Source: Euphorbia lathyris
Taxonomy: Eukaryota; Streptophyta; Magnoliopsida; Malpighiales; Euphorbiaceae
Assembly (NCBI RefSeq): GCF_963576675.1
Contig: NC_088910.1
Span: 102,452,807-102,516,806, forward strand
Length of the DNA: 64,000 nt
Direction of reading: 5' to 3'
In this document: positions 35,318 to 47,035 of the stretch, in pieces
Numbering within the stretch: position 1 is the stretch's first letter
Layout of the letters: each line of letters begins with the position of its first letter
Translations under genes and position numbers: made by a program
The notes under the pieces: generated by a model
Database searches by the model: none
Told to the model about the DNA's origin: nothing
Seen by the model: the letters and a program-made list of their open reading frames with translations, nothing else

Positions 35318-35318
35318 T

Positions 35319-35375
35319 TAAAAAGAAATTGGAGAACATTTCGATGATCCAACTGAACAGGGACTGCTCTTCAAT
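35319..35375 (+). repeat. 57-bp copy of Athila 2 protease-linker DNA
   Basis: Identical to 34125-34181 except one base. It joins the end of the Tat integrase fragment to unrelated AT-rich DNA and looks like filler from a repair event. Confidence 0.9.
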
Positions 35376-36680
35376 GCTTACTATGCCCTCATATTTTTAT
35401 GCATGACAAGTGTAATATGATATTATCATTGAATTAATACAAACGCATGCATAAGACCCGTAATCTTGGGATTTACAAAAAAAATCATCCATTCAATGTG
35501 ATTTTGTCATTTGATATTAAAATATCATAAAAGGGCTCATGTAATTACAAATGATTTAGATCTGGTCGGTCTTTTGGATGAACATGCATATAACTATTAG
35601 AAGAAATTACAAAAAAATCATATTTGGTTTTTCCTTGTACAATTCACCATCTATATATGGCTTTTCTCCTATATAGTACTTTTAATATCAGAAATTCATA
35701 TTTTTGAATATTGTTTTGTCAAACAGTTATTTCATTCCCTTTTTTACAAGGATGTGTCTATTCATATAAAAACTGTTTATTTGACATTGTTAGAATTTCT
35801 GTTACCAACACAAGAGACTTGAAAATATTGAGTCTATTTATAATTATCCTGTAATTGTCCCTAACTATTAAGGTCATTATGGGCTGATGAATTACCAAAT
35901 GGGATAAACAAAACTTTCATATCCTGAGCTAACTACAAAATAGTGCAAGTGTCGGTTTCAGATCAGAACATTAATTTATGCAAAATTCTTAGGATATACA
36001 TGAGAATTCGTTAAAGATTGGAGGATTGTATGTGAAGGTAGGTGAGAGTGAATTTTGAGTAATTTTCCTTACACTCCAAATTGGAGGAGAATCATGGTAC
36101 ATGTATTTTTCTTCCAAAATTACCCTTTCTCTTTTATTTTATTCGTACAAATGAAATGATATAAGAGTAATTTTATATATAACTATATTATTAAATCATC
36201 ACTTACCTTTCTTTAATTACACCTCATTCAAATGAGGCTTTAATGATCTCTGAATGCCATTAATGTATGGATGCACAATATTAATTGCAAGTAAATAGCA
36301 ACTATGTAAGATATCTTACCCAATATAGAATGTCATAACTTTTATGACGTTTAAAATAAATATGCTATCTTGGATATTAATGCGCATTGAAATACAAAAG
36401 GACATTATTCTTAAACCATTCTCATTATGGTTATTTATTAAGAATTCATTATGATATTCATGTGCAGTAGCAATCTTTATGGTTATGACCGTTATACGTG
36501 ATATTATTATTAAAACAAGCACGATTAAAATTCTATTATGAATTTGTTTGATATATAATATTTACTCGGTTTTATCCTTTGACTAAGTTCATTCTAGAGT
36601 CAGGGACCAACGTAAAGGAATTACTAAATTGATTCCAAAATGAACTAAGAATTCCATAAAGAGACATTGCATCGTACATG
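35376..36680. other. AT-rich non-coding segment within the chimeric insertion
   Basis: About 1.3 kb of AT-rich sequence with no similarity to the other elements here and no frame of note. It contains the 24-bp tag (35850-35873) that also appears at the left junction (34217-34240). Origin unknown. Confidence 0.5.
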
Positions 36681-37425
36681 ATATTTGCCAACAAAGGTCA
36701 ATGCAAACAGTCTTTTGCTATGAAGTATGTTCCGTGGATCAAGCCACTAATCCCCAAGGTAAGTGAATATAGCTTTTATGCCTTACCACAATCTTTTAAT
36801 AATGGACAGGGTATGCCCCACTTCTGGAGTTCTTTCAGTGCTAACCCACAGGTACAAGGGAATTGCTAATAATGCAACCAGTGCCAAACACTAGCATGAA
36901 AAATAAAGCTCAATCCAGAGAAGTGTATATCCAGAGTCACTTCAGAAAAATTCCTTGACTATGTCATTAGCAAAAAAGGAGTTAGAGCAAATCCAGATAA
37001 AGTAAAAAGCCCTGCGAGGAAAAAGGTGAAAAGAGCGCCTAAATAAAAGCCATGCGAGGAAAAAGGTGAAAAGAGCGCCTAAATGAAAGCCCCACAAAGG
37101 GTGAGAAAGATCCAGAGGTTGAACAGGCGGATCATCGTACTAGAAAGATTGTCAACAAGCATATCAAGGTATAAAACAATTCCTAGCAGAACCACCCTTG
37201 ATTAGCAGACCAATCTGAAGGGGAGACCTGCATTTGTATCAATCTGTCATGGATAAAGCTATGTGCACTGTGGTTATTCAAGAAGAAGAAGGTCAGCAGT
37301 TCTCCATCTATTATGTTAGCAAAATGTTGAAGGATGCGGAGACAAGATATTCGAAGCTAGATAAAATGGCTCCCACGGTTGTGACAACATCCATCCGCGT
37401 TAAACCATAGCTCCAAACATAACCT
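36681..37425 (+). pseudogene. Tat-type RT end and RNase H fragments
   Basis: 36905-37008 matches the end of Tat RT (LDYVISKKGVRANPDK region). 37009-37088 is a 40-bp tandem duplication (unit gccctgcgaggaaaaaggtg...). 37120-37400 matches RNase H (YYVSKMLKDAETRYSKLDKM, about 37310). No continuous frame remains. Confidence 0.7.
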
Positions 37426-37900
37426 CAACATGATCGAGATCAAGATCAAGAGTCGGCTTCACCATCATGATTCAACATTGAACACACGAATGATGAGATT
37501 GAAAGGCGAGTGCATGCCACTCTGGATAGACAAGAGAACAATGCAGAAAGATACGCCATCCAGTTAATAGGAATTCGCCATTCACAGCGCGAATCATGGG
37601 GTACGAGGCAAAAAAAATGATTAAAGCTTCCAACTTGCCACAATATAAAAGAAAAGAATCAATATAAGCGGGACATTACATATCCCGAACCCAAAGGAGG
37701 GGAGCATGTAACCGTTGGAAGAAACGCCAAAGCGTACTACAGGTTGGCCACCACACTGAAGCTTGCTGGGAGCTGGCAAACTAGATAGCTTTGTCCAGAA
37801 TAACAAATAACAAGACGACAAGCAGAAGACAGATCCCAAAAAGAAATTCAAAAGTGTCATTAATGTCATAGCAGATGGACCAGTGTATTAGCCACCTGTG
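37426..37900 (+). pseudogene. Tat-type gag fragments, internally deleted
   Basis: 37500-37650 and 37670-37745 match separate parts of gag in the 53.8-55.2 kb element (an RYAIQLIGIRHSQ-like stretch and the EHVTVGRNAKAYYR-like start of the zinc-knuckle region). The capsid core is missing. Stops throughout. Confidence 0.65.
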
Positions 37901-38697
37901 GAAAAAGTAAAAATATCCATTCTGGATAAAACATCCCTCAATTGCCCATTTTGCAGAAACAGGTCCAGTAATCTCTCCACATATAGATGCATTGACAATT
38001 GAAGGATGGGAGATGAAATGAAGCGAGTAATGGTAGACACGGGCAGTTCTTGCAATGTCATCACCATAGGTGCATTCGCCAAACTAAAGGTTGATCCGAT
38101 CCAAATAGAAATAACCATTGTTGACATCATAGGAGTGACAGGTCACACTATCCGGACCAAGGACCAGGTAACTTTGGAATGCAAGCTGGCGGATGATGAT
38201 CAAGCGTGGATTGGTGATCTGGAGTTCTCTATTATGAATGGACAATCGTCTTATAACATCATTCTTGGGCGGCCGTTCATCTCAGAGGTTGCAGCCCTAA
38301 TTTCCATCCGTTCGTATGGCAATGTACATTCCCACCAGCAAAGGAGGAATAATGATTAGCGGGAACCAAAAGATGGTTCAAGAGACCTACTCGGCGTCGT
38401 TATCGATCCGCCCACAATTCAAAGATGACGAAGGTGAGGAAGATGAACTTGTCACTACAGCTTTGGGTGACACAGAAACGCTCCTTATTGCTGATGGAAA
38501 GCGGGTGCGGATCGCCAAAGGATTAAAACCTGAGATCAAGGAGGATGTTATGAAAGTTCTTATTGAGTCTGGAAGCCTATTTGCATAGGAGAATGAGATC
38601 CCCACAGGAGTAAGCCCAGATGTGATTACTCATAAGTTAAACATCATTGAGGATGCGGTTCTAGTTGCTCAGAAAAGAGATAACCATAGGCCTAAAA
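37901..38697 (+). pseudogene. Tat-type protease and start of RT
   Basis: An open frame at 38006-38359 has the active-site motif VMVDTGSSCNVITIG and IILGRPFISE, a Tat retropepsin. The next frame (to 38588) is the acidic linker before RT (LGDTETLLIADGKRVRIAKG). Homology ends at about 38697, within the RT N-terminus. Confidence 0.85.
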
Positions 38698-40373
38698 ATC
38701 AGTATTTTTACGTATTCTTATATGTGCATTAAACTGTTATAGTACCCTATATTTTATAATTTATTCTTTCTCGCCATACTTCTTATATTCATTTTCCTAG
38801 CTTTTATTCCTGATATACGCCTAGTGGCTGGCGAATGAAAAGTTCCACAGACGGATCAATTACCTCAAAGATAGGACAATTGATCCCCATCACGGGCGGA
38901 TCCCCTTTCCACAAAAATAAGAAGCACAGACCCTCAGGAGCTTTCAAATGAGCTCAAACTCTCTCCTCAAAGACAGGAAAAATATTGGTCACCATCAAAA
39001 GCGGGTTAAAATTATCTCAAACATGGGAAAATTACACCCTAAATTTTCTCCTCAAAGATAGGAGAACAATAATCTCAGCGGCGGATCGATCTACCTCAAA
39101 GATAGGAAACGATTGATCGTCGTCAGAGACAGAGTTAAAACATTTCTCAGACGTGAGAACTTTACACTCTCAAATACTCTTCCCAAAGAAGAGTCTCAAG
39201 AACTAGCGGCGGATCGATTCACCTCAAAGATAGGAAGCAAAATCGATCGCCTAAGGCAGCTTAACTTCCTCACCAGGAATAAAAGCTTCTAACCTTCACA
39301 AAGGTTCACACATTGGGGTACGGCTGGCCACCTACCCTAAACAATCGAAGAAATCCTAAACCAGATTCTAAAAAGTTACTTGCTAAAAGATATAATGCAT
39401 TAGTAAAAATAGTTCTAGAAAGAAAAGGGTTCATCCAACAATGAAGCCTCGTCTTCATCTCTAAATAATGAAGCCTCGTCTTCATCTCCAGATAATGAAG
39501 CCTCGTCTTCATCCAAGTAATGAAGCCTCGTCTTCATCCAAGTAATGAAGCCTCGTCTTCATCTCCAAATAATGAAGCCTCGTCTTCATCCAAGTAATGA
39601 AGCCTCGTCTTCATCTCCAAATAATGAAGCCTCGTCTTCATCCAAGTAATGAAGCCTCGTCTTCATCTCCAAATAATGAAGCCTCGTCTTCATCCAAGTA
39701 ATGAAGCCTCATCTTCATCTCCAAATAATGAAGCCTCGTCTTCATCCAAGTAATGAAGCCTCGTCTTCATCCAAGTAATGAAGCCTCGTCTTCATCTCCA
39801 AATAATGAAGCCTCGTCTTCATCCAAGTAATGAAGCCTCGTCTTCATCTCCAAACAATGAAGCCTCGTCTTCATCAAAGTAATGAATTCACGTCTTCATC
39901 ATAGAAATAACGAAGTCTCGCCTTCACAAATGCAAAGTAAAAACACTTTGGAAAATGAGTAAAGGCTAAAAAGGCAAGTGCCTAGAGTGCCAAAACCCCC
40001 CACAAAATGCACAAAAGTCTCTAAATGGCTGATCATTCTTACGGATCCCTAAGGTCGGGTCATTCTCCTCAATATGGCAGAACTGAAGAAAAAAAGTCCC
40101 TAAGGCGAATCATAATCCTATGCGGTAGGAACAAATGGTCCCATAAAGGGCGGGTTATTCCATTTCTAAAAGAAATATAACTCTCAAAAAGCCCCTAGAG
40201 GCTAATAATGGATACAGCTGACCACCTATTCACGAAGAAGAAAAAAACCCCTAAAAGTGCATCATATCCATATATGATCCCATCTAGGGCGGGTCCACTT
40301 TCCTCCAAGATGGAAAAATAAAACACCATTTAGACAGCCCTAAAGAGCTTTTTATACCTTTAGGGGGGGCTTC
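38698..40373 (+). other. Tat 2 3' region
   Basis: Non-coding. Short GGCGGATC/ATCCGCC motifs recur, and tacggctggccacctaccc (about 39310) matches ggacggctggccacctaccc at about 59669 in the complete Tat element, which identifies the region. The PPT tttagggggggcttc abuts the LTR at 40374. The antisense gene found in the complete Tat element is not seen here. Confidence 0.7.
39436..39925. repeat. Minisatellite of 25/27-bp units
   Basis: About 17-19 copies of a unit with core aatgaagcctcgtcttcatc. Two versions alternate: ending tccaaat (27 bp) and ending caagt (25 bp). Each unit contains the inverted pair TGAAG/CTTCA around cctcgt, so every repeat could form a small hairpin. The last copies are more diverged. 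Confidence 0.92.
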
Positions 40374-41045
40374 TGATAACAACCCAAATTATTCTTGAAT
40401 AAGGAATAAGGGAAAATTAATAGAAATAATGGCAAACCATTATTCCTTCTAAAATAGATATTTATACAGGATTAATACATGGGTGAATATGAAAATAATG
40501 AAGAAAAGGAAGGAGTTTCTAGCATTATGCCACATCACGTGGACCATGGTGAGATACGCCATAACGAGATACGCCCGATGAGAGCGAGTAGTGGAGACCC
40601 GCCATAGCTCTCAAGGAGAGCGTACATACGCCTTGACGGATCAAAGAATACGAAAAGGCGCCTTTATTACCATCCATGAATGGGAATAAATACAATTAAA
40701 TGGCAATTAATAGCCATTAAAGGGGAATAAATACTTGACTGTTCGAATACCTCAACTCTGAGGGTTTTGATGCTAAATGCTGGGATTAATGGAGAATTGA
40801 TAGCAATTAAAGATGAGTAATGACACGACTCTTCACCTGCTTCCCCATTAATGCTGAAGGTTACAGAAACCTATATAAATACCCCAGCTTCCTAGGATCA
40901 AAGGTACACTTACTGATTCTCTACTTTTGTGCTTACAGTTTATTCTCAGAAATATTAGTGACTTTGGCATCGGAGTGTCCCCGGCCGATCCCAACGGCGC
41001 CTCACAGGGAAGTGCTCCGATCAAGGATTTTTCCACAAGTTATCA
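40374..41045 (+). repeat. Tat 2 LTR
   Basis: 672 bp, TGATAACAAC...GTTATCA. It shares with the 53.1-kb Tat LTR the TATA box region (tatataaatacccc, about 40873) and the ctttggcatcggagtgtcccc block (about 40963). A related but distinct family. Immediately after it Athila 2 resumes. Confidence 0.85.
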
Positions 41046-41647
41046 AGGATCCAAGGAGTTTTTCAATCCCATGTTCTATTGGCAAGTTAAATATTGAAAA
41101 TGCATTGTGTGACCTAGGAGCGAGTATAAACCTTATGCCATATTCTGTGTATGTTAAGCTAGGGTTAGGAGAACCACAACCAATTAGAATATCCATCCAG
41201 TTGGCTGATAGGTCTGTATGCTATCCTAGGGGAGTTGTGGAGGATGTGTTAGTCAAAGTAGGGAAGTTTATACTACCTGTTGATTTCATCATAATGGACA
41301 TAGATGAGGATTTGCATGTTCCTATTATTCTGGGTAGACCATTTTTAGCAACGGGTAAAGCCTTGATTGATGTGGGAGAAGAACAATTGCTTTTAAGAAT
41401 TAATGGGGAAGAGATCATTTTTAAGATGAATGAAGCTATGAGACGAGCTAACACTAGTGATGACATATGCTATTTCTTAGATGATTTCCAAAGTTTGTCT
41501 GTTTCGCAGGAATAGGGACAAGACACATTGGAGGCACTCTTGTGAGAAGAGGTGAATCTCTGTGAGGGAACAGGCTATTCTATCGAGACAGAAGCGTCAA
41601 CGCTCCCTCTAGACCCCAATATTCCTACTCATTAAGAACCACCAGAA
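41046..41647 (+). pseudogene. Athila 2 protease
   Basis: Active-site LCDLGASINLMP near 41107 and IILGRPFLATG near 41326, as in Athila 1. Stops: TAG at 41513, TGA near 41542 and TAA near 41635; the first and third are Gln codons in Athila 1. The open frame is preceded by Tat LTR sequence, so the ORF start at 40820 is spurious. Confidence 0.9.
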
Positions 41648-43200
41648 ATGCCCATTGTGCCTTTGTCGAAACCTGAACTAAAACCTCTGCCATCACACTT
41701 AGAATATGCCTTCCTCAAACCACCAAGTGGAAGCCCGGTGATTATATCTTCCAAATTAACCCATTATCAGAAAGCTCAACTCATGGAGGTGTTAAGAAGA
41801 AACAAGGATGCACTTGCGTGGAAGATAGATGACATCAAGAGGATTAGTCCAGCGGTGTGTGTTCATCGGATCCTAATGGAAAAAGACCACAAGCCATGTG
41901 TCCAGCCACAGCGCAGATTGAACCCACACATGAAGGAGGTCGTGAGGAAAGAAGTAATCAAGCTATTGGATGCGGGAATTATTTACCCCATTTTTGACAG
42001 TGTTTGGACAAGCCCTGTACATGTAGTTCCAAAGAAAGGAGGTACCACAGTTGTTCTAAATGAGAAAAACGAACAGATCCCCACGAGAACCATAACTGGA
42101 TGGAGAGTATGCGTGGACTACCGAAAGCTAAACGACGCAACAAGGAAAACCATTTTCCTTTGCCATTCATTGATCAGATGCTGGAACGACTGGTGAGCTA
42201 TGCATTTTACTGTTTCCTTGATGGGTACTCAGGGTACAATCAGATTGCTATCCATTCTGAAGATCAAGAGAAAACAACATTTACTTGTCCCTATGGTACT
42301 TATGCTTTCAGACGCATGCCTTTTGGGTTGTGTAATGCCCCTGCTACCTTTTAGAGGTGCATGATGTCTATCTTTCATGATATGGTGGAGCGAATGGTGG
42401 AAATCTTCATGGATGATTTCTCGGTATATGGAAATTCATTTGGAAGCTGTCTGAACAACCTGGAGGCCGTGTTAGTACAAAAACAAACTTGGTTCTAAAC
42501 TGGGAAAAGTGCCATTTCATGGTCACGGGAGGAATTGTGCTCGGACATCAGATCTCGAAACAGAGAATGGAAGTTGACAAAGCTAAGGTTGAAGTGATTG
42601 AGAAACTAGTTGTTCCTACTAATGTCAAAGATGTGAGAAGTTTCCTTGGGCATGCAGGATTCTACCGGCGGTTCATAAAGGACTTCTCAAAGATAGAACT
42701 ACCACTGTCAGCCTTGTTACATAAAGATGTGGATTTCACTTTCGGAACAGACTGTGTAAAGGCATTTGAGATTCTGAAAGGCAAACTGATCAGTGCATCC
42801 ATTCTAGTCGCACCAAATTGGGAATTACCCTTTGAAATGATGTGTGATGCTAGCGACACATGTGTCGAAGCTGTTCTTGGGCAAAGAATTGAGAAGAAGT
42901 TTAGACTGATCTATTATGCAAGCAAAACGATGAACGAGGCTTAGCAGAACTATACCACGACAGAGAAGGAGCTTCTTGCAGTGGTGTATGCTTTTGACAA
43001 ATTCCGTCCATACTTGGTTTTGTCAAAAGTAGTTGTCTACACAGACCACGCTGCCTTGCACTACCTGTTCGCAAAGAAAGATGCTAAGCCGAGGCTGATA
43101 TGGTGGTTGCTCTTGCTCCAAGAATTTGACCTCGAGATCAAGGACACGAAAGGAACAGACAATGTAGCTGATGATCATCTGTCTAGAATTCCTCATACCA
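41648..43200 (+). pseudogene. Athila 2 reverse transcriptase and RNase H
   Basis: RT blocks VCVDYRKLNDATRK (about 42106), FGLCNAPATF (about 42324) and FMDDFSVYG (about 42407) are followed by RNase H with CDASDTCVEAVL (about 42843), [12 protein letters not shown] (about 42960) and TDHAALHYL (about 43041). Frameshifts near 42150 and 42480 and TAG stops near 42352 and 42942 break the frame; both stops are Gln codons in Athila 1. Confidence 0.9.
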
Positions 43201-44087
43201 ATAGCCAGGAACAACCGGAAATCTTGGAGATTTTCCCAGATGAGCGTTTATATTCTCTACAAGTTACTCCATGGTTTGCTGACATTGCCAATTACCTTGC
43301 TAGTTCAATTAAACCTCATAACTTGTCCACCAACCAAAGGAAGAAGTTCTATGCTGAAATAAAATATTATTTGGGAAGAACCATAACTTTTCAGGTTGTG
43401 CGCAAATCAGATCATACGCAGATGCATCACCCAAGAGGAAGGACAGGCTGTTCTGAGCCATTGTCATGGTCGAGAAGCTGGAGGACATCATAGTGCAAGC
43501 AGGACAACCGCAAAGGTGCTCCAATCAGGTTTTTTCTGGCCAACAATCTTCAGGGATGCCAATATGTTCGTAAGTACTTGTAATGAGTGTCAAAGAACAG
43601 GTAATATCTCGGCGAGGAATGCCATGCCCCTCAATAACATTGTTGTATGTGAAATATTTGATGTATGGGGAATAGACTTCATGGGACCATTCCCTACGTC
43701 TTTTGGGCATAAATATATATTGGTTGTAGTAGACTATGTAAGCAAGTGGGTAGAAGCAATAGCTAGTCCCACTAATGATGCCCGTGTGGTTGTAAAATTC
43801 CTGAAAAGGCTGTTTGCCCGATTTGGTGTCCCACGAGCTATCATTAGTGACCAAGGAACCCATTTTTGCAACGGTCAATTTGAAAAATTGCTAGGCAAGC
43901 TTGGAGTCTCTCATAGAATTGCCACACCCTACCACCCACAAACCAGTGGGAAGGTGGAGATCTCCAATCGTGAGATTAAAAGAATCTTGGAGAAAACTGT
44001 GGGCAGTTCTAGGAAGGACTGGGCAAACAAGATTGACGATGCTTTGTGGGCATATAGAACTGCATACAAGACACCCATTAGAATGTA
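43201..44087 (+). pseudogene. Athila 2 integrase, C-terminus deleted
   Basis: After a frameshift near 43380 an open frame (43396-44103) holds the zinc region ([11 protein letters not shown]), [21 protein letters not shown] and [13 protein letters not shown], so the catalytic triad is intact. Homology to Athila 1 stops at about 44087 (17640 there) and jumps to the equivalent of 20651, so the integrase C-terminus is gone. Confidence 0.9.
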
Positions 44088-45234
44088 TAAAAACCCCAAA
44101 TAGTGAGAACTTGAGCCTACAATTGCATGTAAAATGCATCGATTCTTTGAAGAGTGGGCTAGTACTTACTATCTTTAGGGAGAATTTGCTTTGGTATGCC
44201 CTATCGAAATGGAAAAATTTTGGACAAGCCTTGGATGATAAAGGCACTTAGGCACCCAACTTAACCATTAAAGACATACCCTGTGCATTGCACCCACATA
44301 TTAGGAAAAACCATTTGAGCCTGCCTTTTCGTTCGTTAACTTAGCCTTTAAACAACCACATGACCACCACTTTGTTCCAAAAAGAACCATGAATTTGCCT
44401 CATGCAAGCTGTGTTGATTGAAAATATAACAGGTGGAGGAAATTTGTGCACTCAATAAGATAAAATACTTAATTGGGGACAATGATCAGGAGGAAAACAA
44501 TATGATAAATCATTAAAAATACCTCCTATGTCATGGCACACAATCACTATGTATGCCCAAACTTTGGAGATTGGTTGTTTAATGGTAGGCGTAATGAGGA
44601 AATTGGGTAAATTATCTGAAAACAAGTTGTGCAGTAATGTATGTTAAAGACCAAGGTAGTTGTGTTAGGTGCATGAGGTCGAAATTCTTACACTTAAAGA
44701 GCCATTCACTTCCACACCCTTACCTTAACCATACATTACAACCCCTCAAGACCTTTAGACATTGCTTGAAAAATTTTGATCCATAGAAATAGGACCAATA
44801 AGCAAATTCGCACCCTACGGGTATATTTACTGAGCTAAGGAGTGAAGTTGCATTCCCTTCCTTATGGCTAAAAAGGGCCATTCGAGAGTGAGTGAAACAT
44901 CCCTTCCTTAGTGAGGCAGTTTAGGTGATCAGGTTGTTCAAATGAAAGTTGAGGTAAAACTTGAAGCTTTGAGGAATTTCTTCAGTAAGGATTCATGAGT
45001 TAAATCAGATATAACCACATTTTTTATCTTAACCTGCAAACTTCTGACCTTATATTCTTCTGAGCGTTTTCTTTTGTCCATCCTAAATAATCTGTATTAA
45101 TCTCTTCTCCTGCTTTTTGTTTATTCGTCAAACCTCTCGTTTGTATCTTTTCATTCCTAAATTCTTCCAGTTAATTGTTTTATTGTTCATTTTTGTTTAC
45201 TTGAGGACAAGTAAAGATTTAATTTGGGGGTATT
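44088..45234 (+). other. Athila 2 3' untranslated region
   Basis: Matches Athila 1 20651-21777. It ends with ttgaggacaag and the PPT aatttgggggtattt before the 3' LTR. No gene. Confidence 0.8.
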
Positions 45235-46491
45235 TGTTTGGTATGAAAATGACTACAATTAAACATACTATTTGTGATGAATTAAGGGTGTTTTAGGCGT
45301 AATATTACTTAAAAGAAGGACTTATAAGTGTTTTATGCAGATTTGAAAAGATTAAGCCAAAAAGGCTGTTAAGCAGCCTGTTTTGCAGCAGCCATGAGGA
45401 GACGTGCAACCTTTGATCCAGCGGTTAAACGTTGTGTGCCTGATAACGGATAGCGACATGACAAGCAGCAGGAGCGGCAGGAAGGAGTGGCAGGAAAAAG
45501 CGGCTAAAGTAACATGATGACAAGAGTGATCGACCCTTGAGTGTTCAAGGGTCAAAATATTTGAACCACTTTTAGTAATCCAATATCAGTTGAACAATCT
45601 TTCTGTTTTGTAATATATTATGAATATTTTGTGTACCAATCCCTTTTTTCCTCCTAATTATAGACGTAGTGGATGAAAAGTTAGGGGTACCTTTTTGATA
45701 GCAGAAGATAGAAGTTTTTGTGAACAATAGTAGAGAGAGAAGCTCTCTAAGAAGATTATGACTCCATTGATGGAGTCCTGTGGATGCAACTTAGGCTGTT
45801 CACTCTTTAGTATGAGTGAGTAGTCGTTTTGAACGGGTCCGGCCAGTTAGGGCCTGTTATGTAAGTCTTCTATTTTCTTATTTATGAATGAATGTTGATA
45901 TATTATGATGTGTTTGATAAAGCTTTCACTCCATTGCGGTATGCATGTATGTTAGTGTTAGATGAATGATAGGGAACTACTTTCATCTTCACGGATCTAT
46001 TTATCAAACGTCCAACCCCGAAGCATGAATGTTAGGAGGTTGTATCAAGGGTTTTCTTCATAGAAATGCTGTTTCGATCGTAATGCAAGAAAGAACCAAC
46101 CTTAGGGACGCTTACGGTTGTAGTATATCTTAGAATCTTAAAAACACACGAGAGTTGACTTAAGTGAGCATTAAAGCAGAAACCTTGACTTCACTTTGCG
46201 TCATTCATGAATAAATAGGATGTTTAGAGACTGAAAGTAACAAGTTCCGATGTGGCCTAGCCTGTTCCACCTTTTATCATTATCAAAAACTCTTTTCAAT
46301 ACGCTGAATCATTCACATAGTTACCACTTCACAATATTTCTCAAGATTAGGAATTCACACATCACGAACACTCTGTTCTATAAGGATTTTCTAGTAAAGT
46401 TTGATCATCAATCCCTGTGGAGACGATACTCTATTTATCACTTTATTACTTGTATCTAGTGCACTTGCTAGAGTCTGTTCAGTGGACAACA
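45235..46491 (+). repeat. Athila 2 3' LTR
   Basis: 1257 bp; starts tgtttggtatg and ends ggacaaca, followed by TSD gtttg. Confidence 0.95.
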
Positions 46492-46496
46492 GTTTG

Positions 46497-47035
46497 TGAA
46501 TTTAATATATGTTGAATCTGCAACAATATATATGAAAGATTTAGAATTCATATCTTAATACCAAATACTATATATATATTATAAAGTAAATATATGTAAG
46601 TTTTTTTTTTTTTTTGATAGGATAAATATATGTAAGTTGCTTTTGTGTATATACACATATATAATAGAGAGAGGGTATGATAAAAACTTAAAATAATAAA
46701 ATTAAAGTAATTAATGAATATGCCATCATTGAAAACGGATCTCTAACTTTTTCTATAACATTTAAAAATCAAAATATCATATGTGATAATAAAATGTTAA
46801 TTTTTATGTTTATTTTTCGGGATAAATGATTATGTGATATTATTACTGTATAGCCACCTAAATTAAATGGTTGATAAATCCAATTAAGGTTAACTCGATT
46901 CAAGAGATACAGAGTCTCTTAAAATTTGGAGTTCTTTCATCTTCGTTGTTGTTCAATGGATACGGAGTGAAAAGTTCTTCTTTTCTTTTTAATTCTTGCA
47001 TCAAAAGTTCTTTTTCCATTTATGGCATCGTCAAG
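46497..47035. other. AT-rich non-coding DNA
   Basis: Very AT-rich with microsatellite-like runs (poly-T at 46600-46615). A block at about 46865-46910 is repeated in diverged form at about 47453-47494, on the far side of the LINE fragment. Confidence 0.55.

Larger units (their letters stand above)
34217..41045 (+). mobile_element. Chimeric insertion of rearranged Tat-type fragments
   Basis: Parts in order: a 24-bp tag copied at 35850-35873; Tat integrase (34241-35317); 57 bp copied from Athila 2 itself (35319-35375); AT-rich DNA (35376-36680); Tat RT/RNase H pieces; Tat gag pieces; protease and the start of RT; a 3' region with a minisatellite; one LTR with its PPT (40374-41045). A normal Tat element runs gag, protease, RT, RNase H, integrase, LTR, so the order is scrambled. 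No left LTR and no TSD are visible. This is a repaired mosaic, not one clean insertion. Confidence 0.8.
30990..46491 (+). mobile_element. Athila-type Ty3/gypsy element 2 (deleted and interrupted)
   Basis: LTRs of 1257 bp at 30990-32246 and 45235-46491 are flanked by a perfect TSD gtttg (30985-30989 and 46492-46496). It is a relative of Athila 1, but gag-pol is broken by many stops and frameshifts, the protease region is interrupted by a foreign insertion (34217-41045), and the C-terminal integrase plus the ATHILA ORF-1 gene are deleted at about 44088. It cannot be autonomous. Confidence 0.95.

Noticed and set aside
39436..39925. CRISPR-like regular array
   Set aside because: Spacers are two alternating short sequences, not unique, and the context is a plant retrotransposon; it is a minisatellite.
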